64,000 nucleotides of DNA from Ottelia alismoides (Eukaryota; Streptophyta; Magnoliopsida; Alismatales; Hydrocharitaceae). Location of the stretch: the NCBI GenBank assembly GCA_037367405.1, contig JAZKJV010006941.1, forward strand, positions 992,001 to 1,056,000. The letters run 5' to 3'. The notes under the pieces were generated by a model, which saw nothing but the letters and a program-made list of their open reading frames with translations, ran no database searches and was not told the origin of the DNA. Positions 47,201-59,389 of this stretch are shown piece by piece (within the stretch, counting starts at the first letter, position 1; each line of letters begins with the position of its first letter). A program made the translations under genes and the position numbers.

Positions 47201-49488
47201 CCACATCTTTCTTGTTCAAAGTCTCCTCATCAACAGACTGAGAGTTGGAGCCCTTAGACGAATCAGCATGAGGCAAATTGTAAATAAATGATGACAACAA
47301 TGGATCTGGAGCAACACTGGAAGGAGGAGCTGAATATGCGGACCCTCCATAAAGAGAGTGAAAATGACCATCTCGTAATTCCTTCTTTAATAAAGAAAGT
47401 GTTGAGTGAGATCCTGAAGAACTTCTACGAGATCTCCTTCTACGGTGAATGTGAAATGCAATTAAGGAACTCATGCATATCATGCCCAAGAATTAGATGT
47501 ATTCACATGTAACCAAAATATTAAACACAAAATTTTCTATCAGAGACAGAACTAATATTGTACTTCAAAGGAGGCGTAAAACATTGCACGGAAGCAGGAA
47601 AAAGGATATCTTGAAGTAATTTGCATGCTGCGTTGTGATATGGCTCACCAAATCCATCCCTATCCTGTCAGCACAAACGGGGCATACCTATAAATGAAGA
47701 ACCATGATTCGTGAGAATGCTTAACTGGATAATAACTTATAGAGAAGCAATACAAAAGTGCAACTACCACAAGTTTATTTTGACAAGGTACAACATGAGC
47801 ATCGATCTTATGAATGCAAAAGTAAACCACTCAACCACAGTATGCAACTCATTTAGAAGATCGTCAATCTTTAGAAATTATGAACCACAATAAGAAATCG
47901 GACCAATGTTGAACAAAGTAAAAGTACAGAACCACATTATTCTCTAAGCAAAAGTTGGTAAACAAACAAACAGGTTGTTGGTGTGGGAAAGAAACACAAA
48001 AATGCAACTACTACACGTTTATTTTTTGATAATGTATGATATGAACGTTGGTCTCATGAATGCAAAAGTTTACTACTCAACCACAGTTCACAACCAACTT
48101 AGAAGGGTATCAATCTCTTGAAAATCGTGGACCATGATAAAAAATCCAACCAATATTGAATCGGAAATCGGACAAAATTACAGAACCATATTCCTCAAGG
48201 CCTAATGTTGGTACACGAACAAGCAGGCTCTTGATTTCAAGATTGCAAAATAACTAATGGGGTGTAAACTATGACTAGAATGGATATAGATTAGAACCAA
48301 GTTACAGCAAACTGACAACAAGATGTCCCCCAAAGAATGTCCAAGCAGAAACCATATACTCAAATTAGAGTAAAGCCCATCCTCATCTTAGGTAATAACT
48401 TTGGTAGGCACCTTTCAACCCATTTACAGAAGCTCAACCTAACAATTCTTGCTGCATAATCTCCAGCACAACATACTCTGGGTATTGCAGAATTGTAAGA
48501 GCGAAGTCCCCTGAGGCATAACCAGCAGCTGAGCTCACTTCCAATCAACATATGTGCGGTGTTTGTTTTTTCGTAATTTGTTTTCTTTGACCATTCTTCT
48601 ATTAGTCTCAATATCAAAAGTTTCTATTAAATTACCAGTTAGCAATTGAAAGCAATTTTTAAAACTCTTTCAAAACTTGAAGCTATCCCATCAAGGTTTT
48701 CCATCCACCAACTTCTCTCCAGAGCCAGCATTCTTCAAAATACAGCACATCAACCGAATCCAGCAACAAATTTGAGAGGCAAGAAGGTCTAGCCAACAAA
48801 ATTAATGGCATCCTATAAAACATGATGATCATCATCAAATACAACCCATTTCCTGCAATAAATATCTAAACTAGTGGGAAAACTTAAAGAGGATAGCATA
48901 ACTTCACTTTAAAAAAATACAAGAGTTCGTGATATTGATACTTATACAAACACAAATTACCAATGCAATAAAGTCTATTTCAAGCAAAACACACTAACAC
49001 AGTCCACAGTAAAAAAAAGAACCTTTTGCGTAAAGATAGCACAATTAAGCCGCTCAGAACAACATATACTAATCTAGTAACAGAACAAAACCCAAAAGGC
49101 TCCAACTCTACACATCACAAAGATCAAATTTGTAACTCCTCAAACACCCCACAAACCCCCCCTCCATCCCAAAAAAGACAGACAAGATTACCCCATTTTT
49201 AGCCTCCAGCGGGTGCTCGTCCTCGATGTGGCAGCAAAGTCCGAACACATCGAAATCCTCGGAGCAGTACGGGCACGCGAACTCTGCTCTCGCCTCGTCC
49301 CCTCCCCCCTCCGCCTCCTCAAACCCTAAATACGCATCTGCGCCCAAAAAAATAGCACACACAATCAATCACAATTACAGACCAATCCGAGAGCTCCAAC
49401 GAGAAGATCGCGCACCGAACACAGTGTGGATCGACGACTGGTGGCGCCTCGACGCCGCTGCGAGGAGCGCCCACGAGTCGGACTCCAT
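47172..49488 (-). CDS. Di19-type C2H2 zinc-finger protein (drought-induced 19 family)
   Basis: Model complement(join(47172..47469, 47590..47687, 49192..49337, 49416..49488)), 204 aa. Exon 1 is MESDSWALLAAASRRHQSSI; exon 2 has the first zinc finger, CPYCSEDFDVFGLCCHIEDEH (C46, C49, H61, H66); exon 3 the second, VCPVCADRIGMDLVSHITTQ with H89 and H94, then NYFKISF; the last exon RRRRSRRSSSGSHSTLSLLKK and the APDPLLSSFIYNLP motif. This order is diagnostic of Di19 proteins, nuclear factors in drought, salt, ABA and light responses. Junctions 1-2 and 2-3 are clean; the exon 3-4 junction (donor 47589, acceptor 47470) is my best guess. The family's usual last segment (FVQGLxLST-like) is not seen: either exon 4 ends at the donor 47181 and the last exon is lost, or translation stops at 47172. 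Intron 2 is 1.5 kb with a tandem duplication. Confidence 0.85.
47755..48230. repeat. Approximately 240-bp tandem duplication in Di19 intron 2
   Basis: Copies at about 47,755-47,975 and 47,998-48,230 share 'aaaa.tgcaactac.aca.gt', 'atgaatgcaaaagt', 'actcaaccacag' and 'aatcggac'. Roughly 80% similar by eye. No known element termini. Confidence 0.65.
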
Positions 49489-49745
49489 GCGATCGAAACC
49501 TAACCGCGAGGCGTTCGACGAAAGTCCCCCGAGAGGAAAAGGAGAGAGTGGCGGACCTCTGCCGGGAGCCCCGGGGGAGAAGGGCCCGGGGGTTTCGAGG
49601 TAATTACGGGGGTGGCAGCGGGGAGAGAGTGGAGGGAGGTGGAGGGCAAAACGGGGAAGAGAGGTGACTGGTCCGGCGAGGACGAGTGTGGGGAAAAGAG
49701 GAGGTTGACGCCACGTGGCGGTGGAGGGGAGGTGTACTGGAAGTT
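49489..49745 (-). promoter_or_regulatory. Remaining promoter and 5' UTR of Di19
   Basis: GC-rich sequence with a CT-rich minus-strand leader. Only 257 bp remain before the Mutator-like element's target duplication at 49746. Confidence 0.4.
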
Positions 49746-49754
49746 AATATTTTG

Positions 49755-49950
49755 GGGATTTTTTTTAAATAATTATTAAAAAAATCGTAATTAATTAAAT
49801 AAGCATCAAGGAAAAAAATTAAAAAAATAGGTATCTATCGGCACCTGAGGTGCCGATTTGGGGCGCCCCCTCCAAATCGGCACCTCAGGTGCCGATTTGG
49901 GCGATACCCGTTGGCCTCCTCTCCAAATCGGCACCTCAGGTGCCGATTTG
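49755..49950 (+). repeat. Left TIR and palindromic modules of MULE copy 2
   Basis: AT-rich terminal repeat followed by three odd-centred palindromes of the CGGCACCT-x-AGGTGCCG type at about 49837-49859, 49873-49899 and 49924-49950. Confidence 0.9.
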
Positions 49951-49962
49951 GGAGGCGCGCCA

Positions 49963-50236
49963 ACGGCTATGGCCCAAATCGGCAATGAATTTCTCTGTGG
50001 GTCTAATAACTGTGGGAGCAAAAGACAACAAGCATCCAATTCCAATACAAAAAGAGCAATCAGGGTAGGGTCAAAAAGAGAAGACATCACTCTTTCCCTC
50101 CTCTCTCTCTTGCGCAAGGAATAGGTTCACGCGGCTCTCTTCCTTTTTTCTCTCCTCAACTCCTCGTTTTTGATAGAAGTAGAAAGGATCGATACGACGA
50201 CTTGTACGAAAGGCAGGAAGAAGGAGTGAGCACCAG
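49963..50236 (+). other. Extra approximately 270-bp segment absent from MULE copy 1
   Basis: Copy 1 passes from the last palindromic module straight to the promoter repeat ('ggaccgttgg'), whereas copy 2 has unique sequence here between a degenerate module (about 49,975) and 'gggccgttgg'. Origin unknown; it may be acquired host DNA. No coding match. Confidence 0.5.
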
Positions 50237-50238
50237 GG

Positions 50239-50288
50239 CCGTTGGAAATTTGCTAACGGTCCCCTCCTCCCCATTTCTTATATATAAC
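50239..50288 (+). promoter_or_regulatory. Conserved MULE promoter
   Basis: CCGTTGG-aaatttg-CTAACGG inverted pair at 50239-50259, then TATATATAAC at 50279-50288, matching copy 1. One base of the second AACGG flank has changed (CC to CT). Confidence 0.55.
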
Positions 50289-51273
50289 GCCCCCCCCCCT
50301 CATTCCATCCTCCTCATAATTTCCCCCTCTCCTTCTCCTTCTTCATCATCTCCCCATTCATTCTCTCTGGTTCACTCATTCTGTATTCTGAAGTGCGATT
50401 GCTGCTCTCGATCGACTAATCTTATTCAAGTAAGAATAAGATATTTTTGTTTGTAGATTTTGTTCTGCGTTTTTTGCAGGGTTTTATCAGTGAGGACGCT
50501 ATATCAGTGAGGACGCTATATTATTAACTTTTGGATAACATTTCTTGTAGAAGACACGCATCTTTCAGGTAGTTTTATTCAAGATTTTTTATTAAATTTA
50601 ACAAGTAATTAGTTGTGCAAAATTGATGCTTAGTTAAAACATATTTCAAAATAATTATTGTTTATTTTTAATGGTAAATCATTTGTCTATGAAGTAATCT
50701 AATGATATTGGAAAATAGTAATTATAAATGTAATATGATTTTTTTAATGTCACTCACATTAGATATTTTATGAAGAGATTTTTGTAATAGTTATTTAAAT
50801 CGAAATTAATTAAGTAGGGGACAGTAGACATTTTATTAGGAGATTTTTGTAATAATAATTAAAAAATTTGAAATTAATTAAGGACAGTAGACATTTTATT
50901 ATGAGATTTTTGTAATAATTATTAAAAAAATTGAAATTAATTAAATAAGGGACATTACACATTACATTAGCATTTCATTTATTTAGATTTAAAAGTGCAC
51001 ATATTCATGTTAAAATTACTGTCATTTAGATTTGGAATCGAGCGCCGAAAGGGTCTCTATACAGCGCTGGCAGGACTCACTGTGGTGAGCACCGATGAGC
51101 CCCCAAGATCGGACTTTTGGATTCCATTTCTGAATGATTAGTATATCAATTGAATTATTGATTATTAAAGATAACATCCGACTGAAATGTTAATTAAAGT
51201 AATTGTTACATCCGATTATTAAGTAATTATTTTGTGTAATTAAACTAATTAAATCATTATTTTATTCGTATAG

Positions 51274-53529
51274 ATGGCCTCCAACACCGCTCATGTATTA
51301 ATATATTGGGGAGGATCGATTGATGTCTCTGATGACCACGTAGAATATATTGGGGGCAAGAAACGGATGGTTACATTACCATGCCAATTAACTTACATTG
51401 GCTTACTGTCTCGAGTTTACGAAGTCACTGATCTCCCGCTCGACAAGTATATACTTACATTAACTTGTAAGTGGTTGTATGAGGGATCAACTTTCTTTGC
51501 AGTACCGATTGACGATGATGAATCAACATTAGCAATGTTGAGTTCAATCGTCGATGTGAGATTTATCCATCTTTTCGTACAAGCTACTCCCTTTAATATG
51601 GAAAATATGCCGTCATCTTCGAGGTAAAATTATTCACATTCAAATTATATAACATTTTCACCATTTATATTTAAACTGACAAAAATTTAAATAAATCAGG
51701 CCAATAAATGAGACCATGTTTGAGGATATCGAAGGGCCATCACAAGTAAATGTAGAAGATGACTTAGTGACAGAAATATCTGAAGAAAATGAGGAGTCCG
51801 AAAATGATGAGTCAGAAAATGAGACTCAAACATTAGATGAAAATGAGGAGTCTGAAAATGACGAGCCAGAAAATGATACTCAAACATTAGAAGAAAATAT
51901 TGGTGGTAATACCTGTCATGATTTCGATTATGGTTCGCTAGTTCTAGCCGTAGGTAATGAGGAAAGGGGGAACTCATATTCTGCTAATAACGATGATGCT
52001 GAAGAAGAACCGATGGAGGAGTTGTCGAACGTTTTTGATCATGAAATCGTAGAAGCAAAAGATGTAGTATTTGTAGAGAGTCAATCAGAATCCACCGATG
52101 ATTCCGGATTAAATTATTGGTTAGGTAGGAGTTATAAGTCGAAAAGAGATCTGCAATACGATTTACAGAAGTGGAGCATGGAAAATCATGTGCAATACAA
52201 ACCCAAGGCGTCAAACAAAAATATTTTCACGGTTGTTTGTATTTATGATGATTGTGGGTGGCGTTTACATGCATCAGAAAGAAAATCGCGAGGAGATTGG
52301 TATGTTTCAGGATATAGGGGGAAGCACACATGCAGAAATCCTGTCCTTTTAGTAAAACATCGTCAATGCACCTCTATTTTTGTAGCGCAGTATATTTTAT
52401 CTTCCTTTAAAGCAAAAGTTAGTATGATCCCAAGAGCGATAATGTACAAGATAAAGGACGAGTTGAAAACTGAAATCAACTACATGACAGCTTGGAATGC
52501 TAGACGTCGTGCAATGGATATAGTTTATGAAATTGAGGTTGAATCATATCGTGATCTCCGGAGATTCATTCGTGCTTTAGAAAGACATAACCCTGGCACA
52601 TATACGTGGTTCAAGACAGTAGAAGGCCAAACCGCCAGCACTATACATTTTCAGAGAGTGTTTGTAGCATTTGCAGCGTGTCGTAGAGCGTTCAGATTTT
52701 GTCGACCTGTTTTGTCTTTGACGGAACACATTTATACGGGAGATTCGCCGATCACATGTACGTAGCCACAGCAATTGACGCCAATAATGGCCTTTTTCCG
52801 TTGGCATTTGCCATTGCTGAAAAGAACGAGAATATTTCGGCATGGGGCTGGTTTTTGAATTTATTAAAACAAATTATCGATCGTCGGGACATTTGTTTTA
52901 TAAGTGATCGATTTCCTGGTTTGAAGAATACTGTACGTGGTTTATTTCCACCAGAAGAGGGATTCACGCATCGTCATTGTCTCAGACACATGCGTGCAAA
53001 CATGCAGAGAGCCGGTCATAGAAATCGTACAGTTCTAACCCGATTCTACGCTGCTGGACAAGAACCATGTCAGAACAAGTTCAACAGTATGATGCGTGAA
53101 ATTTTCATTCTAGATAGAAGTGCTTTCGAGTGGATCAGATCTCAGGACAATGGCGATCAGAGATATTGGACATTAAGTTTAGATGATGGACATCGTTATG
53201 GACATATGGCAACCAATTTATCTGAAAGTTTTAACGGTGCCTTTAAAGGAGCACGTGGTTTGCCAATTATTTCTCTCATCCTAACAGTATTCATTAGAAT
53301 AAATGGTTATTTCAATGATCGTCGTGAGGAGGCAGAAGGAATGACTACATATTTGACTAAGAAATATGAAGAGTTGTTAGATAAACAAACCAGGGAGGCA
53401 AGAGCATGTCACGTTGAAAGATATTCGTTAACTCAGTTTCAAGTCCGCGATCGTGATGGATTTGCACATGAAGTCAATCTAAATGGCCGAGAAAGTGAGT
53501 GCATGTGCGGGTTCATCACAACCCACTAG
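51274..53529 (+). pseudogene. MURA-like Mutator transposase, frameshifted
   Basis: Exon 1 51274-51623 (MASNTAHVLIYWGGSIDVSD...) splices at gag|gtaaaa to exon 2 at 51700 in matching phase. An acidic repeat region (ENEESENDESEN) leads to the Mutator DNA-binding domain: LNYWLGRSYKSKRDLQYDL, then CIYDDCGWRLHASE and YRGKHTC (about 52,115-52,340). The MULE catalytic domain begins with the first aspartate in FDGTHLYGRF; the second is in ISDRFPG and the glutamate in NLSESFN; the C-x2-H motif reads HRHCLRHM. A one-base loss near 52,718 moves the frame between RPVLS and FDGTHL, breaking the gene. The C-terminal SWIM motif starts (CMCGFITTH) but its PCSH half is missing: TAG at 53527. About 730 residues are represented. 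Confidence 0.88.
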
Positions 53530-53612
53530 TTCGGTAAGTACTTTTTATAATTTTTAAAATTTACTAGTTGGATAATACTGTTTCTAATTTTTTCATTCAA
53601 TAAATTTTACAG

Positions 53613-56600
53613 ATTCGATTTGTAGAGCATAATGAGTTACTGAACTCCATTTCTTACAAGAAGAGTAGCGTCGTAGAACGATTAATAGAAGCTTCGGGTT
53701 TTTCATGTGTGGTGGACATGAGAAGAGTCCAAATGGATCCATCATTACTGACCAGCTTACTAGAGAGATGAAGATCTGAGACACACACATTTCACCTACG
53801 CTTAGGATAGGCTACTATTACTCTTCAGGATATGGGATTAATTAGTGGTTTAAAGGTTGATGGTCTACCTGTAACCGGTCCGGATTCTCCGCCTGGTGGA
53901 TGGGATGCAGAGTGCATGAGTTTGTTAGGAGTAGTACCCACTCGGATAAAGAGTGGAAAGGTGAAGCTGTCTTGGATACGCGACGTCTCCTTTAAGATAG
54001 AACATCCGTTGCAAGGTATTGATGACGAACAACAAGCGACCTGTGTGGTTAGAGCACTCATTTTTTATCATATAGGATGTAGTGTACTTGTAGACAGCAG
54101 CGGGGATATGGTGCCTCTAAGGTATGCTTTATTGATTAACTGTATTACATTATTAATTATTTTTGTATTCTTAGGTTTGATTAATTTTTTAGGTACCTAT
54201 TACACTTACGTGAACTGCAAGAATGTGCTCAACTGGCTTGGGGTGCTGCTGCTTTGGCGCATATGTATTCCGAACTCGATAGGGGTGCAAAGATCGGCAC
54301 GTCTAGGATATATGGTTTCTTCTCAATTTTACAGATATGTAGAGTACCCCTACATGTCTCAATTTTGTTTATTTACATCTTCTAATATTTTCAATTACAG
54401 GTTTGGGCATGGGAGCATGTACATATTGGACGGCCGATAGTGCGTGCTGGTGCTCAGATAATTGGAGGTTCATTAGCGTTGAAGTGGATAGGAGTGCGTA
54501 GCTTTAAAGAGAACGTGCATACGGCAACATTAGCATTCTATCGCAACGAGCTCGATACACAAGAACCTCATCAGGTAAAAAACTTTAATGCTCATATTAA
54601 TTTTAAATTATTGTAAAGTACAATATCTGATTTTTTTACTAAAATACAGATGATTTGGACACCATACGCTGAAGTTGAGATATCACAACTGCATCCTATC
54701 TGCAGAAGTGGTCAGCCTGTATGGATGAGTCGAGTTCCACTTATTTGCTACGATCTTGTAGTGATGCACCTACCTGATCGTGTGATGCGACAATTTGGGA
54801 TGCGTCAGCACATTCCTCTTTCCGTGGAGAGGATAAACGTTGTATCTAGACGTAACAAAACCCGAAGTGGGGACATCCTAAACTGGGGTACTATACATCG
54901 ACAGTACGTGGATCGTTGGGAGGACAGGGAAGCTGCAGTTGTTCATGAGCACCCGGATTCCAATACCGATATTTATATGCAATGGTATTGGAATATAACC
55001 AGAAGATGGATCCAAACACAAATTCCTCCTCCTGTAGTAGCTTACCGACCACATGGACCAATGGAACGACGTCTGGTATGTTTAAAAAGTCTATATATAT
55101 TACTGAGATTCTTTTAAATTATTCTTATTATATTTGTAAATGAATTAGGTGGATACAATTGTACAAGGAAGAAACAGTATGGAACAACTTAGACGATCGA
55201 CGGATTTACCTACCGACATGAGAACAACGGTCGAAAATACAATTAACATGTTCGATGAAACACTCAACATGTTCTCTTTGATGTATCCCTTCCATCAATA
55301 TGAGCATCAACAATTCATGCCATCACAGGAGCATCATACTTCTGGAGCATCAGGTTTTGTGATTTCTTTATTACAAATGTAATGTAATTTTTTATCTTAA
55401 ATTCGTGAATTTATAAAATTATATGTTGTAAATTGTATAGGAAGGGAGTACACGGAATATGGTAGGGAGGGGACGCAACCACCACCGACGTTTGCTACTT
55501 CAGGTTTTAGTTAGTTATTTATGTATAGTCAACTCTTATTTATATATCGATTTTTAGACATATAAATACAACTCCTCATAAAATATAGCATGACTTGGTG
55601 AGCAGGCATTTTCTCATGGTCAGACAATGGAGGAGTCAATATTTGGCACCTCAGGAATGACGTCTGCGGGATATGGCGGGCAAGGGTACTCATCAGGTCA
55701 TCAAGGACTCGCATCTCAATATGATCAAATCGGATTTGGAGCTTCAGGTAATAAAATGACTAAATAAAATAACAAATTTTTATCTTATATATTATTTTCT
55801 AAAAGATGAATATCTCATTCTTGCAGGATATGGAGAAGCTTTCAGTCAATCGCAATTTGCAGGATCATCATTTGCTGGTCCTTCGAGTCAGGGATACAGC
55901 AGTCAGGAAGTTCCACCAATTCAACCTGGATTCGTATCTACAGGTAAATTGTACTTAATATTTATATTGCAATATCCTCTTATTTATTAAGTAATTTATG
56001 TGACATATAATGTAATTAACATCTTTCAGGTATGACCTATATCGAGTATGGCTTTAGAGGGTCTCAAATCGGTGAAACCGGATTTAGTGGTTCAAGTATA
56101 TATATATTATAGAATATACGAACTCATTTCGATACTTACGTTTAAATTTTATGATACTTATAACAATGAAATTGTCTCAATCTTGTAGGACCATCGCTTG
56201 TTGGACATTCGAGTCAATTTGACTCTGGACCCTCTCAGCTCATACCGTCTACTCAATATAGTTCAGGAGATTTGCAGTCGCAGATATTTGATAGTGTTCG
56301 ACAAATGGAGGTAACTGATTTTGATAGACAGTTGTTTGGTATATCCACGATACCACAACAATGTCCGGAGCTACCTCGAAGACCTTCTCCCGGAGTACGG
56401 ATCACTGAGCCTCCTCCATCAGAGCCACCTCGCCATTCAACAAGCATACGAACTGCCACAGAATCACAAACAATCGAACCGCCACGGAAGTCATCAGCTA
56501 GACCGCATCCTCCAGGGCACGTTCCAACGCATTCAGAACAAATGTCCAAGCAGAAGAAGAAGAAGACAACACATGGGGAGACTCACAAAAAATTGGGAGA

Positions 56601-56685
56601 TGGGGGGAAAGGAAATAACAAGGGAGGTGGTGCAGGAGGTGGAGGAGGAGGTCTGAAGGGGTTTCTGAAGATATGGAAATTTTAA
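53613..56685 (+). pseudogene. Plant mobile domain (PMD, MAIN/MAIL1-like) gene within the MULE
   Basis: Exons on the transposase strand: about 53613-54121, 54193-54334, 54401-54574, 54650-55075, 55149-55353, 55441-55503 and several short ones to a last exon ending 56685. First exon: MDPSLLTSLLER then SETHTFHL, then TITLQDMGLISGLKVDGLPV, the PMD hallmark (ERW-RPETHTFHLPxGExTITLxDVxxxxGLPVDGxxV). Later exons give YLLHLRELQECAQLAWGAAA, RIYGF, WAWEH, WTPYAE, LICYDLVVMHLPDRVMRQFG and HxxYVDRWEDRE, all PMD features. After it comes a low-complexity tail (SQSQFAGSSFAGPSSQGY) ending in GGGGGLKGFLKIWKF. Breaks: TGA at 53769 where W is expected, TAG at 53808 where E is usual, donor after 54334 reads cag|at, and an acceptor near 55,588 reads cat. 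PMD proteins are known both as host genes (MAIN, MAIL1) and inside transposons. Confidence 0.85.
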
Positions 56686-57253
56686 GTTATTGTAATTTTT
56701 TTCTTATTATTTGTAAATCATATTTCTTCTCTTATGATTTTAATAAAATACTTGTAATTTTTCTAAATTAATTATGTCAAGTTGTACCTTGTTGAGTTCA
56801 CATATATCAATGGTAAATGATGTTGTTCACACTCTCAATTTCTTTATATTTACTATAATATTGTTGATATGTCAATTATAAATTTTCTATGTATGTATCA
56901 ATAACGAAGAATATAATCAAAAATAGAGATATACTTAACATTTTATAATAACGTCATCGGGAATAAGATGAGACCACGAAGCTCTACTGATAGATCAAAA
57001 ATATTGTGATGAAGGAAAAAATTGACAGCCTATTAATTTTTTTTAATTTTTAAAATTATTTACATAGTTCCTCAAATGTCCTCAAATGAACATGAATATA
57101 ATTGTAAAAATTTATTTTGTCAAATTATTTACATAATTCCCCAAAATATTTTTAAATTATTCACATGTAGTGAACATAATAATAATTTGTAGTATCTAGT
57201 CATACTGAAATTTAATTACAGTATCAAGGGGTTGTGTTTTATAAAATGCCCAC

Positions 57254-57399
57254 CCCAAATCGGCACCTGAGGTGCCGATTTGGAGGGGGCGCCCCAAATC
57301 GGCACCTCAGGTGCCGATCGATGCCTATTTTTTTAATTTTTTTCCTTCCTGTCTATTTAATTAATTACGGTTTTTTTAATAATTATTTAAAAAAATCCC
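57254..57399 (-). repeat. Right TIR and palindromic modules of MULE copy 2
   Basis: Inverted match to the left end, with two palindromic modules at about 57256-57282 and 57293-57320. Confidence 0.9.
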
Positions 57400-57426
57400 A
57401 ATATTTTGGATTGGTATTTGGTGGCT

Positions 57427-57590
57427 AGACAGATCCTACAGCAGTGCTGTAATGCAGCCGTCCGATGAGCATCGGACGATCTCATCAGGAGTTGATAATC
57501 TCCAATCTTCTATGAGAGTCGTCTGATCCCTATAGAACGAATCACTGCATTACAGGATCCATTTTATTGCAACAGAGGATCCGTCCTCAT
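57427..57590. mobile_element. MITE-like inverted repeat
   Basis: 'gatcctacagcagtgctgta' + atgcag at the left pairs with 'ctgcattacaggatcc' and a further 'gcaacagaggatcc' at the right. Ends resemble the element at 28590-28710. No target duplication assigned. Confidence 0.45.
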
Positions 57591-57599
57591 TTGGTGGTG

Positions 57600-59389
57600 T
57601 GTGTTCTTTTAATCATTATATTTTGTTTTAGCATCTAGATTAGAATTTGGTTTGGTATTTGAGCACAAGGTTCATTTAATTTAATGGGTTGAAGATCAGA
57701 TAAAGGCTTGTGGTTTCTTATCACACCTGACTTGATTTACATGGGTTCGAGTTCGAGTTGGGATTGTTCATTTGATATATTTTTTAAGGTATGAGCAAAG
57801 AGAAGCAACTTGAGTAATTGAAGGCGCTCATAGTAGTGACTAATTGATGAGAATGACTATGAATATAGGATGTGAGAATTTGAAATTGATTATCCACTCG
57901 CAAACGATGGTGGATTGTGCAAGACATGCATGGGATGAACAAGGTGAGACTAGTCGCCATATGATGAGGAAAAAATGTTAGGTTGAAGATGCGGGAAAAT
58001 ATTGACCATGGATATGCTGCAAGAGGAGAGAGTGAATGTTGCATATATGTATGTATGCTACATATATTGGTATGAACATCTAGAGACTGAGATATGATTT
58101 TTATATAGGATCATGGATTGTTAGATGGACTATCTTATTGCCTTGCTTAATTGACAGACTGTTGTGCTCTCAAGTCTGGCCAACTAGAATTCACATTTGA
58201 GTTTTGGACAAGACATGTGAATCATACTTGTGGGTTTGGTTGGATGGAACCAACCCTATGCTTGTTCATGTCTGATGTCGATGAGGTTGTATATAGGGCT
58301 ACTAATCAAATCGAATACCTTCAAATCTACCGGGATTCTGATTCAATTCATTATAAAAGTTTTGAATCCGAACTCGAATCAAATTTCAAATGAATTTACT
58401 AACTAAAATTCAGATTCAATTCATTTTGAGTTTCGAATATTCAAATTCGATTCATTTTGTTTTGAATTGAAGATGTTAATTGATGTTTTAAAGCTTATAT
58501 AAATAATGTTATATGAAAAATAATATAATATAAATATTTTATTGTATAATTCTAATTTTGGAAGTATATTACTGAGATAAGTTGAAAAAAAACTATAAAT
58601 TAAAGAAAATATCAAACCAATACGTGGTTAAAAGTACCTAATTTTAATAATTATCATGTCTTTTAAAATCTAAATATATACTCTTTTTTCTATGATGAAC
58701 AAATGCATAAATGAAATATAATTATATGAGCCTATCAAAGAGATAGAATATCATTGACAAAAAAGATGAACACATTATAATTACCAATGCATATTAAAGC
58801 AAGATACGATCAAACTTATGTAGTTGCAAATTAATATTATTATTTTAAATAATAATAAATCAAATATAGGAATTAAGCGTGGAGATTTCTATGTATGCAA
58901 TATAACTGACCATTGCAACCATCATATAAAATTTCGAATTGGATTCATTGAACTCATGACAAAACTTTAGGACATGTTAGGTCTAGGGACCTATCATATA
59001 TGTAATTCAAACTCATAACATGCTCCTGGTTACCATGCCATGAGTTAAAGACATGCCATATTTTCATGTCAAAGTTTCGATGAACCTATAGTGTTATTAG
59101 TTTGTTTTGATTTATTTTCATTGACTTGTTGTATAATTAGCTCTTTCTCCCACTTGTTGTATGTTATCATCGTCGCTAACATCTTGCATCATCTTCACCA
59201 TTGCCACCACCATTAACAGCATTGTTATGATACCGATGTCACCGCACCGTTGGGCACCATCGCAGTTATCGCTTGTTCGCACCATTGTCGTCACCATCTC
59301 ACCATGCCTCAACTATCCATGATCACTCGCTCTGTCACCGCAGGGGCATCAGGGACCGTCGCTCCACCTGCGTTGGATGGGAGGTAGAA
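57600..59389. other. Intergenic, unassigned
   Basis: AT-rich; 'tatagggctactaatcaaat' at about 58,292 could be one end of a hAT element like that at 35140, but the other end is not found. Open frames lack similarity. Confidence 0.35.

Larger units (their letters stand above)
49755..57399 (+). mobile_element. Full-size Mutator-like element, 7645 bp, with transposase and PMD gene (copy 2)
   Basis: Starts GGGATTTTTTTTAAATAATT, with a matching inverted end, and perfect 9-bp target duplications AATATTTTG at 49746-49754 and 57400-57408. Layout: TIR with palindromic modules, promoter, untranslated leader with the tandem 'atcagtgaggacgctat', transposase gene (51274-53529), PMD gene (about 53,620-56,685), right TIR. 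It is the long version of the 3.3-kb element at 24815. Both genes carry disabling changes, so this copy is probably no longer autonomous. Confidence 0.93.

Noticed and set aside
48360..48617. 85-codon minus-strand frame in the Di19 region
   Set aside because: Contains several cysteines but no zinc-finger spacing; the true second-finger exon was found at 47,590-47,687.
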